From: Gammaproteobacteria bacterium
GTDB taxonomy: Bacteria > Gemmatimonadota > Gemmatimonadetes > Longimicrobiales > Gaopeijiaceae
DNA length: 64,000 nt
Reading direction: 5' to 3'
Assembly (NCBI GenBank): GCA_028819075.1
Contig: JAPPMM010000019.1
Location: 62,001-126,000, forward strand
How positions within the stretch are numbered: the stretch's first letter is position 1; each line of letters begins with the position of its first letter. The notes beneath the pieces were generated by a model that saw only the letters and a list, made by a program, of their open reading frames with translations, ran no database searches and was not told the origin of the DNA. The position numbers and the translations under genes were made by a program. Of the stretch, positions 7,456 through 17,216 are shown one piece after another.

Positions 7456-10400
7456 TCAGCGAATGACGACGAACTTGCCCATCTTCTTCTGGCCGCCGGA
7501 TTCGAGAACGAAAATGTACAGTCCCGCTCCCAGGTTGGTGCGCTCGCGGGTCTGCATGTCCCAGTTGAGGTCACCCCCGCAGTCTCCGGCGCCGCAGTAG
7601 GCATCGATCCCCTGGAGATCCTCGGGACCATAAATGATCTCCTGGATGAATCGCCCCGCCACGTCGAAGATGCGGATGGTCCCTTCCTGGGGAAGGTTCG
7701 TGAACTTCAGAACCCGTGCGTCGGTCGCGCGCTCGAACGCGCTTGCGTACAAGTACGGGTTGGGCACCACGTGCACGTCGTCGAGGGAAACCGCACCCGT
7801 CGCCGCGGCCTCCGCCGCCGTGATCGCCCTTTGAACGTCCACCACCACCTCGTCGCCCGACTGAAGCGGGACCAGCCACGGGACCGTCAGCGTGACCTGC
7901 TCGGTCACCGGGATGTAGCCGGATTCGGTCGACCCTCCGGTGGTCGGATCGCAGGAGGGACGCGGGGCGTCGCAGCCGAGGGTCACGTCGAAGGTCGCGA
8001 CCGTGGCCGTTTCCGTCGCGGGCTGCCCGCCCGCGTCGAGGACCGTGTTGCCCTGGTCGTCGGTCACCTCCCGGGTCACGGTCTCGACGAAGTAGATCTG
8101 GTCGCCCGGCACCCACACGCCCGCCGGAACCTCCACCCGGGCCGTGTCGACCCCCTGTCCGACGAGCACCGATTCCTGGTGGTCGACCACCGCAATCTGC
8201 ACATCGCGGCCGTAGGTGTTATTGCGCACCGAGAACGGAAGCGAGTACGACTCCAGGGCTTCGACGTCCGGATTGACCTCCTGAACGGCTGCCAGGACAT
8301 CCTCGCCCGTGCTCGAGGTCGAGGCCGCCGGCCGCCCCGACAGGGATGCGGCTACGGTGGCCTCGATCGCGGGATCGGGAAGCTGGAAGGGCGCGCCAGC
8401 GCCCCAGGAGTCCGCGTTCCAGACGATCGCGTACTCTCCGTACTCGTCACCGCCCGCATACCCTGACGGACTCGTCAGCCACCACACGGTGGGCTGCACG
8501 CGCGGCGCGACGGTGTCGGCCGATTCAGTGGTGAAAACCCTGGACGGCGGGTCCAGCGTACCCCCCTCCGCAGCGTCCACCGACACCGTGAAGAAGGGAA
8601 AGTCCTCGCGGCTGAAGAAGGCGCCGGGGGTGGCCTCGTCGCCCTCGAGGGTGGTCGACGCGAGCAAGGGGGTGGACCCGGCGGCAACCACCATGCCGAA
8701 GCCCCCCTCGAACACGGTGGTGCGCTGCATCGAGCTCTGCATCGCGCTGTCCACCGGCAGTTCCTCCAGCCCGGACATGGTCACGGTGCCGGACCGGTTG
8801 AAGTCCACGCTGGCAATCACGACCTCCTTCGGCTCCCCCTCCATGCCGGTTATGGTGCGCACCGTCTGCGCGGCCACGGTGGTCTGGGAGGAGGTCGGCG
8901 AACCGGTATCGTCCAGGTTGTCCACCTGGTTGACCACCAGCTTGTCGCCGAAGACGACGCGGTACTGCCCGGAGACGGGCGAGGTTCCGACCACGGACAA
9001 TTCGACCGGCACGGTGGAGTTCCCGCTGCGGGAGACCTCGTTCAGTTCGGCCCGGCTGGCACCTGCCGCGAGGTTGAGGGGCGCGTACACCACCGCCACG
9101 TTAGGGTTGGTGCCCGACGCGGACACGGCTCCGATCAGCTCGGGCGCGAACACCACCTCCTCGGCCAGCAGCGAGTCGACGTGCGTGCCGCGCACCACGT
9201 TGAATGTGGCTCCGCGCGTCTCCGTGACGATGGAGTAGGTGTAGGTGACGCCGGGGATCAACGATTCGTCCTCGAATACGTTGGGCAGCGTGCCATCGTC
9301 CTCGGCCTCGAAGGTGGTGTAGGGCTGCCACCCGAAGTTCGACCACTTGGAGGTCTCGTCGAAGACCGGGTCGCCGTCGCAGTCCCCGTCCTGCGTCCAG
9401 GTGGAACCCCCGTCGCAGGATTTGAAGACGTGGATGGCGGCCACGTTGTTGTTGGAGCGTGCCGCGATCGAATCCGCCAGCCAGTAGTTGCGCGCGACGT
9501 CGGCGCTCACATCGAGGTTGGCCAGGTAGGGATCGACCCATTCCTCCGGGGTATCGTCGAAGAAGAGCGAGATCTCGTTTCCGTCGATCTCACCCGTAGA
9601 TGCGGCCTGGCCTCCAACCACATCCACCGCGGATATCACCGGCGGCGGCGCCGTCTCGGGCCCGAGGTACATCTGCTGGTAGAAGCCGATGGCGTTGTCC
9701 AGGGCGGACTCCATCGAGGTGGAGTCCGCGGCGCCCACCAGCGCCACCACGAAGGGGACGGTGTCGCCGGGGGCCATGTGCACCGGACCCACGGCGATAT
9801 CGGCGATATTGCCGTAGCTGTTGGTATAGCCCGACGGAAGCGTGTCCGCCCACAGGGCCACGCACCCGCGGCTGCCGCAGGCGTCTGCGTAGATGGTGTC
9901 CGGCTGGCCATCGTGGTTCCAGTCCCAGGTGGGCGCACCCGCTTCACCCTCGCCAGGGACGTACTTGTTGTAGACCCCCGTGCGCTCCGGCCACGCTTCC
10001 GGCCGGAAGATCCGGTGGTAGGCGCCGTCGGAAAGGTCGCCCGGCGTCTCCCCGTCCAGCGTGTATTCGCCGATCGAGGCGAAGTGCCCGAAGTGGGCGC
10101 GCTGGCTGCGGCTCCAGGTGCGCGGAATGCAGCCCCCGAACCCGCACTGGCGCTGGTGCTGGAACATGATGGTGTCGCCGGCGCGCGGGTGCGCGGGATT
10201 ATAGAAGTCGCTCGACGGGTCGCTGAAGAGCTTGTAGCGCGCGTCGCCGATGGGCGTCTTGAGGAACACGATGCCCGCGCCCGCGGCGCCGTTGTCCCAG
10301 TCGTCGCTGCCGGTCCGGTTGCAGCCGGAACCCGGGGGATCGATCGCGTCCGCGCAGCGGCTTCCGGTCTCTTTCCAGAGCATCGCGCTGCGCACGGGAT

Positions 10401-11496
10401 CGAAGTAGTGGGCGTCGCCCTGCCCCTGCAGCAGCGGATCGACGTTGATGCCGATGTAGACGGAGTCGTAGGTCATCCCGACGCCGTACACTTTCTCGGA
10501 CTCGTTGACGATGATGGACTGGAAGTACATCACGTTTCCGACCGTCGGAAGTCCGAAGTAGAACCCGTCGTAGAACTGGGTGAGTCCCAGCGGCCAGCCC
10601 GCGTAGTTGGGCGATCCGGCGCCTCCGGGAATCACCGTCCCGTAGCGTTCGAGAGCGTTTCGGTACCAGTCGCTCAGCTCGCCGTAGGTCTGCCAGTCGC
10701 CGAGGAACTTCTCGGTGCTCTGCATCTCCTCGGGCACGCGCCAGAACGCGAACGGATCATAGCCGTACGGATCCATGGAATCGTACATGGCCCCGAATTC
10801 CGGCGCGGAGGCCTGGAGTTCCAGATACGATTCGGCCGGGATCGGGTGGCTGCCCTGCCATCCGGATGCGGGGAGCGTCGTCTCGCAGTCGGAGGTAGGA
10901 GTGAGCTGGAATCCGGAAAACATCCAGCCGTCACGCGGGGCCGAGTGATTCGTGCAGGTGGCGTCCTCGGTGGTCTTGGCCGCCAGGTTCAGCAGATCGA
11001 CCGGGCTCCGGTCTGAAGCCCACAGCTTGTCGCCCCCACCCTGTACCGCCCCCCCGATGATGAGGGTCGTCATGTTCACCGTATAGCCGCCGCCGCCGAG
11101 CCCGCTGGTGGCCGGGTCGATCACGTCCGGCAGGTCGCTCGCGGGCGCGCCCCACTTCATCCCCATGTCGAAGATGGCGGAAGTGTAGAATCCGTTGATC
11201 TGGCGGACATACCAACCGGTGCGGCAACCGAAGTTGAAGCGGCTTGAGAAGCCCTGGATGTTCTGCAGGCACCATACGTTGGATCCGTTGGTGCGAACCC
11301 CGGCCGCGCCCTCGTCGCCGAACGCCCGCAACTGGAAGAGGTTCGGGCGCGTTGGCACCACAAGATCGTTACCCACACCCCCCGCGTCGATGACCGTCAC
11401 GTCTTCCTGGGCTCGCGCTTCGCCGGGCGTACCCAGCGGCAGCACCAACAGGCCCGCGATGAGGAGGCCTCCTCTGCGCGTAAGAAGTTTCTTCAT
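7456..11496 (-). CDS. Giant secreted protein with type IX-like C-terminal sorting domain
   Basis: 1346 residues with signal peptide (MKKLLTRRGGLLIAGLLVLPLGTPGEARAQ). The last 110 residues carry the hallmarks of a T9SS C-terminal or FlgD-like domain: VVPNPYLY, LPQEGTIRIFDVAGR and finally GAGLYIFVLESGGQKKMGKFVVIR. The body is rich in aromatic, Gly and Asp residues and has many cysteines, some in close pairs, suggesting a disulfide-stabilised exterior protein. No enzymatic motif was found. The ATG at 11496 is preferred over one 51 bp upstream because GGAG precedes it and the signal peptide begins there. It sits between the TonB receptor (57 bp away) and the PorV-like gene (24 bp away), so likely a surface ligand binder or adhesin. 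Confidence 0.8.
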   Translation of the reverse strand: MKKLLTRRGGLLIAGLLVLPLGTPGEARAQEDVTVIDAGGVGNDLVVPTRPNLFQLRAFGDEGAAGVRTNGSNVWCLQNIQGFSSRFNFGCRTGWYVRQINGFYTSAIFDMGMKWGAPASDLPDVIDPATSGLGGGGYTVNMTTLIIGGAVQGGGDKLWASDRSPVDLLNLAAKTTEDATCTNHSAPRDGWMFSGFQLTPTSDCETTLPASGWQGSHPIPAESYLELQASAPEFGAMYDSMDPYGYDPFAFWRVPEEMQSTEKFLGDWQTYGELSDWYRNALERYGTVIPGGAGSPNYAGWPLGLTQFYDGFYFGLPTVGNVMYFQSIIVNESEKVYGVGMTYDSVYIGINVDPLLQGQGDAHYFDPVRSAMLWKETGSRCADAIDPPGSGCNRTGSDDWDNGAAGAGIVFLKTPIGDARYKLFSDPSSDFYNPAHPRAGDTIMFQHQRQCGFGGCIPRTWSRSQRAHFGHFASIGEYTLDGETPGDLSDGAYHRIFRPEAWPERTGVYNKYVPGEGEAGAPTWDWNHDGQPDTIYADACGSRGCVALWADTLPSGYTNSYGNIADIAVGPVHMAPGDTVPFVVALVGAADSTSMESALDNAIGFYQQMYLGPETAPPPVISAVDVVGGQAASTGEIDGNEISLFFDDTPEEWVDPYLANLDVSADVARNYWLADSIAARSNNNVAAIHVFKSCDGGSTWTQDGDCDGDPVFDETSKWSNFGWQPYTTFEAEDDGTLPNVFEDESLIPGVTYTYSIVTETRGATFNVVRGTHVDSLLAEEVVFAPELIGAVSASGTNPNVAVVYAPLNLAAGASRAELNEVSRSGNSTVPVELSVVGTSPVSGQYRVVFGDKLVVNQVDNLDDTGSPTSSQTTVAAQTVRTITGMEGEPKEVVIASVDFNRSGTVTMSGLEELPVDSAMQSSMQRTTVFEGGFGMVVAAGSTPLLASTTLEGDEATPGAFFSREDFPFFTVSVDAAEGGTLDPPSRVFTTESADTVAPRVQPTVWWLTSPSGYAGGDEYGEYAIVWNADSWGAGAPFQLPDPAIEATVAASLSGRPAASTSSTGEDVLAAVQEVNPDVEALESYSLPFSVRNNTYGRDVQIAVVDHQESVLVGQGVDTARVEVPAGVWVPGDQIYFVETVTREVTDDQGNTVLDAGGQPATETATVATFDVTLGCDAPRPSCDPTTGGSTESGYIPVTEQVTLTVPWLVPLQSGDEVVVDVQRAITAAEAAATGAVSLDDVHVVPNPYLYASAFERATDARVLKFTNLPQEGTIRIFDVAGRFIQEIIYGPEDLQGIDAYCGAGDCGGDLNWDMQTRERTNLGAGLYIFVLESGGQKKMGKFVVIR

Positions 11497-11553
11497 GAGA
11501 ACTCCGATTGGACAAGTTTGGCGTCTCTTTGCATGCCGGCGGCCCATGGGCTG

Positions 11554-14500
11554 TTAGAAGGTGACCCTCATGCCGGCCGTGATCGTCCTGCGCTGCCCGA
11601 TGAAGTGCGGGCGGTCGAAGAAGGTGGAATCCGTGCTGGTCCCCACCGTGTTCCCCGCGCGGCGCCGGCTCTGGTCCTCGGAGCCGTCGGTGCACTTCCC
11701 GGTCGACTCGTATACCTGAATGCAGTTCAGGCGGTCGGTCAGGTTGTTGACGTTCACGAAGAACCCGTAACGGACGTTGTTGATGGTCCAGTCCTTGCGC
11801 GCCTGCATGTTGAGGGTCATGAGCATGGGCGCGCGCCCGCTGTAACGGTCGAACTGTTCGAGTTCCCCGAAGCCCTCGAACGTCAGCGTCGGCGTGTAGG
11901 GCAACCCGCTCGACCCGGAGAAGATCACCGAAAGGTTGGTGTTGGCGAGCACGTCGCCGAACGGGATTTCGGGCACGTCGTCACGCACCGCGAGCCGGAA
12001 GACGCCGGTGAACTTGTGGGGCTGGTCGATCTCGCAGGGGATCTCGTCCCTGATGAAGGGGTCGCCCTCGTCCGTCTGGGCCTCGAATTCCCGCTCCGGG
12101 TCCGCGGCGTTGGTGCGGCACGCCGAGAGGCCGTAGTTCACGTCGAAGCCCCAGTAGTTCTCCACACGCCGGCGCAACGCGATCTCGATACCCCGCGTGG
12201 TCGCGAAATCCTGGTTGGTCAGGACGGCGTAGTCCGGCGCGGAAAAGCCGTAGGTCGCGCCCGGATCGATGACCGTATAGGGCGGGCTGCCGACGCGGGC
12301 CACCCCCGTGAGGCCGCTCTGGTCCTTCGAGAAGATGACGGCGGAAAGGGCGTACTGGCCGTCGATCTCCTGCGAATACCCGATCTCGTAGGTGGTCGCC
12401 TGCTCGGTGACGAGGTGCGGGTTGCCCAGGAAGGGAGTTTGCCCCGCCGAAGCGTTCACGAAGATTGCGGGTCCCGCGATGGTTCCCTCGCGCGCGGTGC
12501 CGATCCCCGAGTTCCGGTAGTTGTTGATGAGAATCGGGTTCTGCGAGAGACGCTGGAAGTTCAGGAACAGGCTCGAGCTCTCCGTGACCGGGAAGCTCAC
12601 ACCGATCCGGGGAGAGAACTGTGAGCGGGTATCCGCCTCCGAGAAGTCGTCGGAAGACGCGATGCGCGTGGCTTCGTCGCGGACGTCGAAGGTGCAGCCG
12701 GCGAGCGTCCAGCTCGGATCGGCCGAAACCGTGGACGTGCTGACGGTTTCGGTCGCCGCATCGTACTCGCGCACGGTGACGTTCTGCCACTGCGAGGGAT
12801 TGCTGCATACGTCGAGCGCGGTGGTGCCGTTGGTCGGATCGACGGGATTGGCGAAGAATAGCCCGCTCGCCCTCCCGTAGTCGAAGCGCGCGCCCAGCTT
12901 GAGCGTCAGGAAGTCGTATTCGATCTGGTCCTGGATGTAGACGGCGCCGTCCCAGGGCTGGGCCTCGAATAGCTGGTGCAGCTTGACCACGTCGTTGACA
13001 CCCACGTCGTCCCATTCGTCATAGGTAAGGTCGTGACCCTGGTAGAACACGCCGCCCGAGATGTTGTGGTTGTCCGAGACCTGCGACTGGAAGTCGAAGC
13101 GGCCCGTTGTCGTCAGCACGCTCTCCCCGCCCCAGAAGCGGTCGGTCCCGGCGGTGGGCGTGTTGTTGTACACCGCGGGGCCCGGAGCCACGAAGCCGCC
13201 ATTGAAGTTGGGGTCCTCGTAGTGGTTCTCCAGGCAGACACCGCTCATGACGTTGCAGGTCTCGCGGCTCTGGTCGAAGCGTCCCACCGTGATCTTGTAG
13301 GCGGAACGTCCGAAGGTGTGGTCCCAGCGTGCGATGAACAGGTTGCGGTCCAGCCGGAGCGAGTTCTGCACCAGGTTCTGGTAGTCCAGAGTTCTGGTCC
13401 GCGCCAGGTAGTAGGCGCTGTCGGTGGCCGTGGTCATGTACTCCAGCGGGTTGACGGCGAGGGTCCAGTCGAAGTCGTAAGGCTTGTACTCCCGCTCGTA
13501 CCCCGCCCAGGAAAGGTTCAGCTTGGCCGCCGGGGTCGCGTAATAGGTTAGCTTGGCGTAGCCGTCCCGTACTTCGTCGAACCCGGTCGCCCGCCAGCCG
13601 GGGATGACGTCGTTGGCGTCGGGGGTGTTGAACTCGGTGGACGGGTTCGACGGGTCGAAGACATCGTAGTCGAACTCGTAGGCGCGGGCCGCTCCGTACC
13701 TCTGTCGGCCGGCGATGAGGAAGCGCAGGTTGTCGCCGGTCATGGGGATGGGACCCGATATGACCCCTTCGAACATGTCGAACCCGCGGGTCTGGTCGTA
13801 CTGGTTGCCCAGCCATCCGCCCACCTCGGAGGACCGGAACTCAAGCTCGCCCTGCAGCTCGTCGGAGCCCTCGGGGGTAGCGTAGTTGACGACGCCCGAT
13901 AGTGCGTTGCCATACTGAACGTCCAGCTGCCCCGTGAAGATCGCCACCTGCTCGATGGCCTTGTTGGTGATGTCGAAGGCCGGGCCGCCGAGCGCGAAGT
14001 TGTTGATCGGAATGCCGTCGATCATGACCGTCGTCTCGGCGCCCCGTCCGCCGCGGATCCGGAGGGCTGTAACTCCCTGCCTCTGCTGCGCGAAGGAGAC
14101 CACCGTGGTGTTGTCTTCAGGAACCTGCAGGAAGCCCTGCTCCAGCTCGAGCACGCCCATGATGTCGGTCACCGGGAGCGCGTCGATCTCGTCCCTGGAG
14201 ATCATCTCGAGCGACCCGGTCTGGCCCTCCACCACCAGCGGGGTGCGGCTGGTCGACACCACGACTTCACCCAGTGCGATGGCCTCGGTGGCCAGCTGGA
14301 AGTTCTGCTGCACGGTGACGTCGATGGAGACGGCGACGTTCTCGCGCCGCTCGCTGGCGTAACCGATCAGTTCGGCCACCAGCGTATAGGTGCCGGGCGG
14401 AACGTTGATGATGAAAAAGCGGCCGTTGTCCTGGGTCAGCGACCCGCGCCCGGTCCCGTCGATGAAGACCGAAGCGTTTGCGAGGGGCTCGCCGGTGGCT

Positions 14501-14619
14501 TGATCCGTGACCACGCCGGTCACTTTTCCGGTTTGGGCGGCTGCCGGCGCGGCGGTGAGCAGAATCGCCGCCGCGGCGATCCCGAGCAGTCCCGGGGTCG
14601 CGGAGAGAATACGTGTCAT
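11554..14619 (-). CDS. TonB-dependent receptor with carboxypeptidase-like N-terminal domain
   Basis: 1021 residues. Signal peptide (ILSATPGLLGIAAAAILLTAAPAAAQ), then a CarboxypepD_reg domain at about 30-115 (TGKVTGVVTDQATGEPLANASVFIDGTGRG), then a TonB plug (LRIRGGRGAETTVMIDG, GNALSGVVNYAT), then a long barrel ending in Phe (GMRVTF). It would take up a substrate across the outer membrane with TonB energy. The start is set by a perfect AGGAGG five bases before the ATG; longer upstream reading is not credible. It is the first gene of the surface operon and follows a 440-bp leader with a palindrome. The substrate is unknown; the Cys-containing loop (CNVMSGVC) is not diagnostic. Confidence 0.93.
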   Translation of the reverse strand: MTRILSATPGLLGIAAAAILLTAAPAAAQTGKVTGVVTDQATGEPLANASVFIDGTGRGSLTQDNGRFFIINVPPGTYTLVAELIGYASERRENVAVSIDVTVQQNFQLATEAIALGEVVVSTSRTPLVVEGQTGSLEMISRDEIDALPVTDIMGVLELEQGFLQVPEDNTTVVSFAQQRQGVTALRIRGGRGAETTVMIDGIPINNFALGGPAFDITNKAIEQVAIFTGQLDVQYGNALSGVVNYATPEGSDELQGELEFRSSEVGGWLGNQYDQTRGFDMFEGVISGPIPMTGDNLRFLIAGRQRYGAARAYEFDYDVFDPSNPSTEFNTPDANDVIPGWRATGFDEVRDGYAKLTYYATPAAKLNLSWAGYEREYKPYDFDWTLAVNPLEYMTTATDSAYYLARTRTLDYQNLVQNSLRLDRNLFIARWDHTFGRSAYKITVGRFDQSRETCNVMSGVCLENHYEDPNFNGGFVAPGPAVYNNTPTAGTDRFWGGESVLTTTGRFDFQSQVSDNHNISGGVFYQGHDLTYDEWDDVGVNDVVKLHQLFEAQPWDGAVYIQDQIEYDFLTLKLGARFDYGRASGLFFANPVDPTNGTTALDVCSNPSQWQNVTVREYDAATETVSTSTVSADPSWTLAGCTFDVRDEATRIASSDDFSEADTRSQFSPRIGVSFPVTESSSLFLNFQRLSQNPILINNYRNSGIGTAREGTIAGPAIFVNASAGQTPFLGNPHLVTEQATTYEIGYSQEIDGQYALSAVIFSKDQSGLTGVARVGSPPYTVIDPGATYGFSAPDYAVLTNQDFATTRGIEIALRRRVENYWGFDVNYGLSACRTNAADPEREFEAQTDEGDPFIRDEIPCEIDQPHKFTGVFRLAVRDDVPEIPFGDVLANTNLSVIFSGSSGLPYTPTLTFEGFGELEQFDRYSGRAPMLMTLNMQARKDWTINNVRYGFFVNVNNLTDRLNCIQVYESTGKCTDGSEDQSRRRAGNTVGTSTDSTFFDRPHFIGQRRTITAGMRVTF

Positions 14620-15059
14620 GATCGCCTCCTTGAACCAACGAAAAACGGGCGTCACCGCAGAGGTGCGCCCGCTCTCGAAGCGCCGATACGACAATATCGG
14701 TGTCGGATTAGAACGTTTTTGGTTTCCTGTCGGGTTTTTTGTCGGTGTCGATCGAACAATGGATTGCGTCACAGGCAACCTCCCTGCCGAGTGTGTACCC
14801 GGAAACCGCTTCCGAACACGCCCTGCCGGACGGCGACCTTCCCCAATCCCCCTCACGTACCTGCCCCACCCGAGTCGCTGACCTCGGTACGTCAGCCCGG
14901 ATTGGGAGCATACTAACACAGCCGCCATCCCCTGCAAAGGGGACCTTCCGGTGCGGGATCCGGGACGCACGAGGCGGGGTATTTGCAGCGGAGATCGGCG
15001 GAGTGCGACGAAATCGCGGTTACCTTTTCGTTACATGAGCCTGACCAGACCGTGACATC
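14620..15059. other. Intergenic region between divergent TonB-receptor and pbp1A genes
   Basis: 440 bp without a credible gene. It holds the inverted repeat at 14683-14700, two direct copies of TCGGTGTCG-GAT/TCGGTGTCGATC (14697 and 14742) and A/T-rich runs at 14714-14740. I could not place a convincing -35/-10 pair on either strand. Confidence 0.6.
14683..14700. promoter_or_regulatory. Candidate operator, CCGATA-N6-TATCGG
   Basis: A perfect 6-bp inverted repeat with a 6-bp spacer, 64 bp before the TonB receptor start. Size and position suit a dimeric repressor or activator site, but I do not recognise a known regulator consensus. Confidence 0.4.
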
Positions 15060-17216
15060 ATGTTTCCCGCAAAGGCCCAACCCCGGATAGACATGAAGAC
15101 CCCTGTTTCGGCGATTCGAGCACTGCTCGCGGTGCCGGCGGTATCGTGGAGCCTGCTGGCGACGGCCGCGCTGGCCGGCGGCTTCGTGTGGGGTTCCTGG
15201 CGCAACCTGTGCGGCGACTGCCCCTCCATCGCCCAGATTCACAACTGGGAGCCCCGCCAGACCTCGAAGCTGCTCGCCCGCGATGGCCGCATCATCTCGG
15301 AGTTCGGCATCCAGCGCCGTACCCCGGTGGCCATAGGCTCGCTGCCCGCCTATGTCCCGGGCGCCTTCGTCGCGGTCGAGGACAAGCGCTTCTACAACCA
15401 CGGTGGCCTGGACCCGATCGGCATTGCGCGCGCGGCCCGCGACCTGGTTCTCACCCGATCCATGGAGCACGGCGGGGGAAGCACGCTTACGCAGCAGCTG
15501 GCGCGCAACATCTGGGAGGAGGACATCGGCTTCGAGAAGCGGCTGGTACGCAAGCTCAAGGAGGCGCAGGTCGCGCTGGAGCTGGAGCGGGCCTACACGA
15601 AGGACCAGATTCTCGAAGCCTACATGAACCAGGTGAACTACGACGGGGTGTACGGCATCGAGGCGGCCGCCCGCAAGTACTTCGGCAAGCCGGCGACGCA
15701 GATCAACCCGGCAGAGGCCGCGCTCCTTGCGGCGATCCCCAACCGTCCGCGCCGCTACAACCCCTTCCTCAACCCGGAAGAGTCCCAATCGCGGCGCGAC
15801 CTGGTTCTGCGCCGCATGGCCGAGCAGGGGATCATCAGCCCGGCAGAGCTTGAACGGTGGTCGGCGGTTCCACTCCCGACGCCGGGCACCCGCAGCGGGG
15901 GACCGGTGGCGCCCTACTTCGAGGAATGGATCCGCCAGATTCTCGACGACCGCTACGGCAGCCAGCTGTACACGGCGGGCCTCGAGATCCAGACCACGCT
16001 CGACCTGGACATGCAGTTCCTGGCCGAGCGGGCCATGGAGTGGGGATTCGGGCGCGTCGAGGCGCGGCCCGGGTTCGACCACCCCCTTTATGCGGAGTTC
16101 GCGGAGGCTACGGAAGCCTTCGAGACGCCGTATGTCCAGGGGGCGATGATCGTTCTGGAGCCGTCGACCGGCGAGGTGCTCGCGATGGTCGGGGGCAGGG
16201 ATTTCGTCCACTCCAAGTTCAACCGCGCCACCCAGGCCATGCGCCAGCCGGGCTCTTCGTTCAAGCCCTTCGTCTACGCGGCGGCGGTGGAGAGCGGAAT
16301 CCCGCCCTCGCACGTCGTGGTCGACGCGCCCTTCGCCTACATGCAGGTGAGCGGCGAACCGTGGCTGCCGCAGAACTTCGACGAGATCTTCAAGGGGCGC
16401 ATGACCATCCGCCAGGGCCTGCGGGAATCGCGCAACATGATCGCCATCAGGCTCGGGTGGGACGATGTCGGCATCGAGACTGTCGCCCAGATGGCGACCC
16501 GGCTCGGCCTGAGCACCGACATCCCGCGCTTCCCGTCGGCCACGATCGGATCGGCGGAGGTTCTTCCCATCGACATGGCCAAGGCGTACGCCTCGTTCGC
16601 GACCCTGGGCACGCGCGTCGAGCCGCACGGCATCCTGCGGGTGGAGAACGCCGAGGGCCAGGTGCTCTGGGAGCCCCAGCCGGAGAAGACGCCGGTGATG
16701 GACAGCCTCGAGGCCCGCGTGATCGTGCACATGCTGGAGGACGTGGTCGCGGCCGGAACCGGCTACACGGCGATCCGCATCATCGCCGGGCTTCCGCACG
16801 AAGTCCCCGCGGCCGGCAAGACCGGGACGACCAACAATTCGACGGACGCCTGGTTCAACGGCTTCACGCCCGACCTGCACGCGATCGTCTGGTACGGGAT
16901 GGACCAGCCCCAGGAAATCCGCCCCAACTCTACCGGCGGCGGCGACGCGGCCCCCGTCTGGGGCACCTTCATGCGCAGCGTGTACTACGGGTGGGAGGGC
17001 GACGAGACCCGCCCCGACATGCCCCCGCTGCGGGAGATTCCGTCGCGCTGGCCGCTGCCGGAAGCCCTCCTCCGGCTCCAGGTGGACAACAAGACCGGGC
17101 TTCTGGCCTCCGAGTGGTGTCCGGAGGTTCAGCGCTACCAGGAGATCTTCATTCCGGGCACGGAGCCGACCGAGCCCTGCGACGCCTCGCGGATCTTCGG
17201 CGGCGTGCCGCGCTAG
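15060..17216 (+). CDS. Penicillin-binding protein 1A, bifunctional transglycosylase/transpeptidase
   Basis: Class A PBP, 718 residues, which polymerises and cross-links peptidoglycan at the periplasmic face. A membrane anchor (about 21-44) is followed by the GT51 domain with EDKRFYNHGG (catalytic Glu107), GGGSTLTQQLARN and KEAQVALELE. The transpeptidase domain has SSFK (Ser399), SRN (457-459) and KTGTT (Lys587). All catalytic residues are present. The start may be the ATG at 15060 or the one at 15093; neither has a clear Shine-Dalgarno. Its stop overlaps the stop of the convergent thymidine phosphorylase gene by 4 bp. Confidence 0.95.
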   Translation: MFPAKAQPRIDMKTPVSAIRALLAVPAVSWSLLATAALAGGFVWGSWRNLCGDCPSIAQIHNWEPRQTSKLLARDGRIISEFGIQRRTPVAIGSLPAYVPGAFVAVEDKRFYNHGGLDPIGIARAARDLVLTRSMEHGGGSTLTQQLARNIWEEDIGFEKRLVRKLKEAQVALELERAYTKDQILEAYMNQVNYDGVYGIEAAARKYFGKPATQINPAEAALLAAIPNRPRRYNPFLNPEESQSRRDLVLRRMAEQGIISPAELERWSAVPLPTPGTRSGGPVAPYFEEWIRQILDDRYGSQLYTAGLEIQTTLDLDMQFLAERAMEWGFGRVEARPGFDHPLYAEFAEATEAFETPYVQGAMIVLEPSTGEVLAMVGGRDFVHSKFNRATQAMRQPGSSFKPFVYAAAVESGIPPSHVVVDAPFAYMQVSGEPWLPQNFDEIFKGRMTIRQGLRESRNMIAIRLGWDDVGIETVAQMATRLGLSTDIPRFPSATIGSAEVLPIDMAKAYASFATLGTRVEPHGILRVENAEGQVLWEPQPEKTPVMDSLEARVIVHMLEDVVAAGTGYTAIRIIAGLPHEVPAAGKTGTTNNSTDAWFNGFTPDLHAIVWYGMDQPQEIRPNSTGGGDAAPVWGTFMRSVYYGWEGDETRPDMPPLREIPSRWPLPEALLRLQVDNKTGLLASEWCPEVQRYQEIFIPGTEPTEPCDASRIFGGVPR

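Noticed and set aside
14913..16880. A 655-codon open frame antisense to pbp1A
   Set aside because: Its protein is Arg/His/Gly-rich without motifs and lies opposite a gene with all PBP catalytic motifs. Long antisense frames are expected at this GC content.
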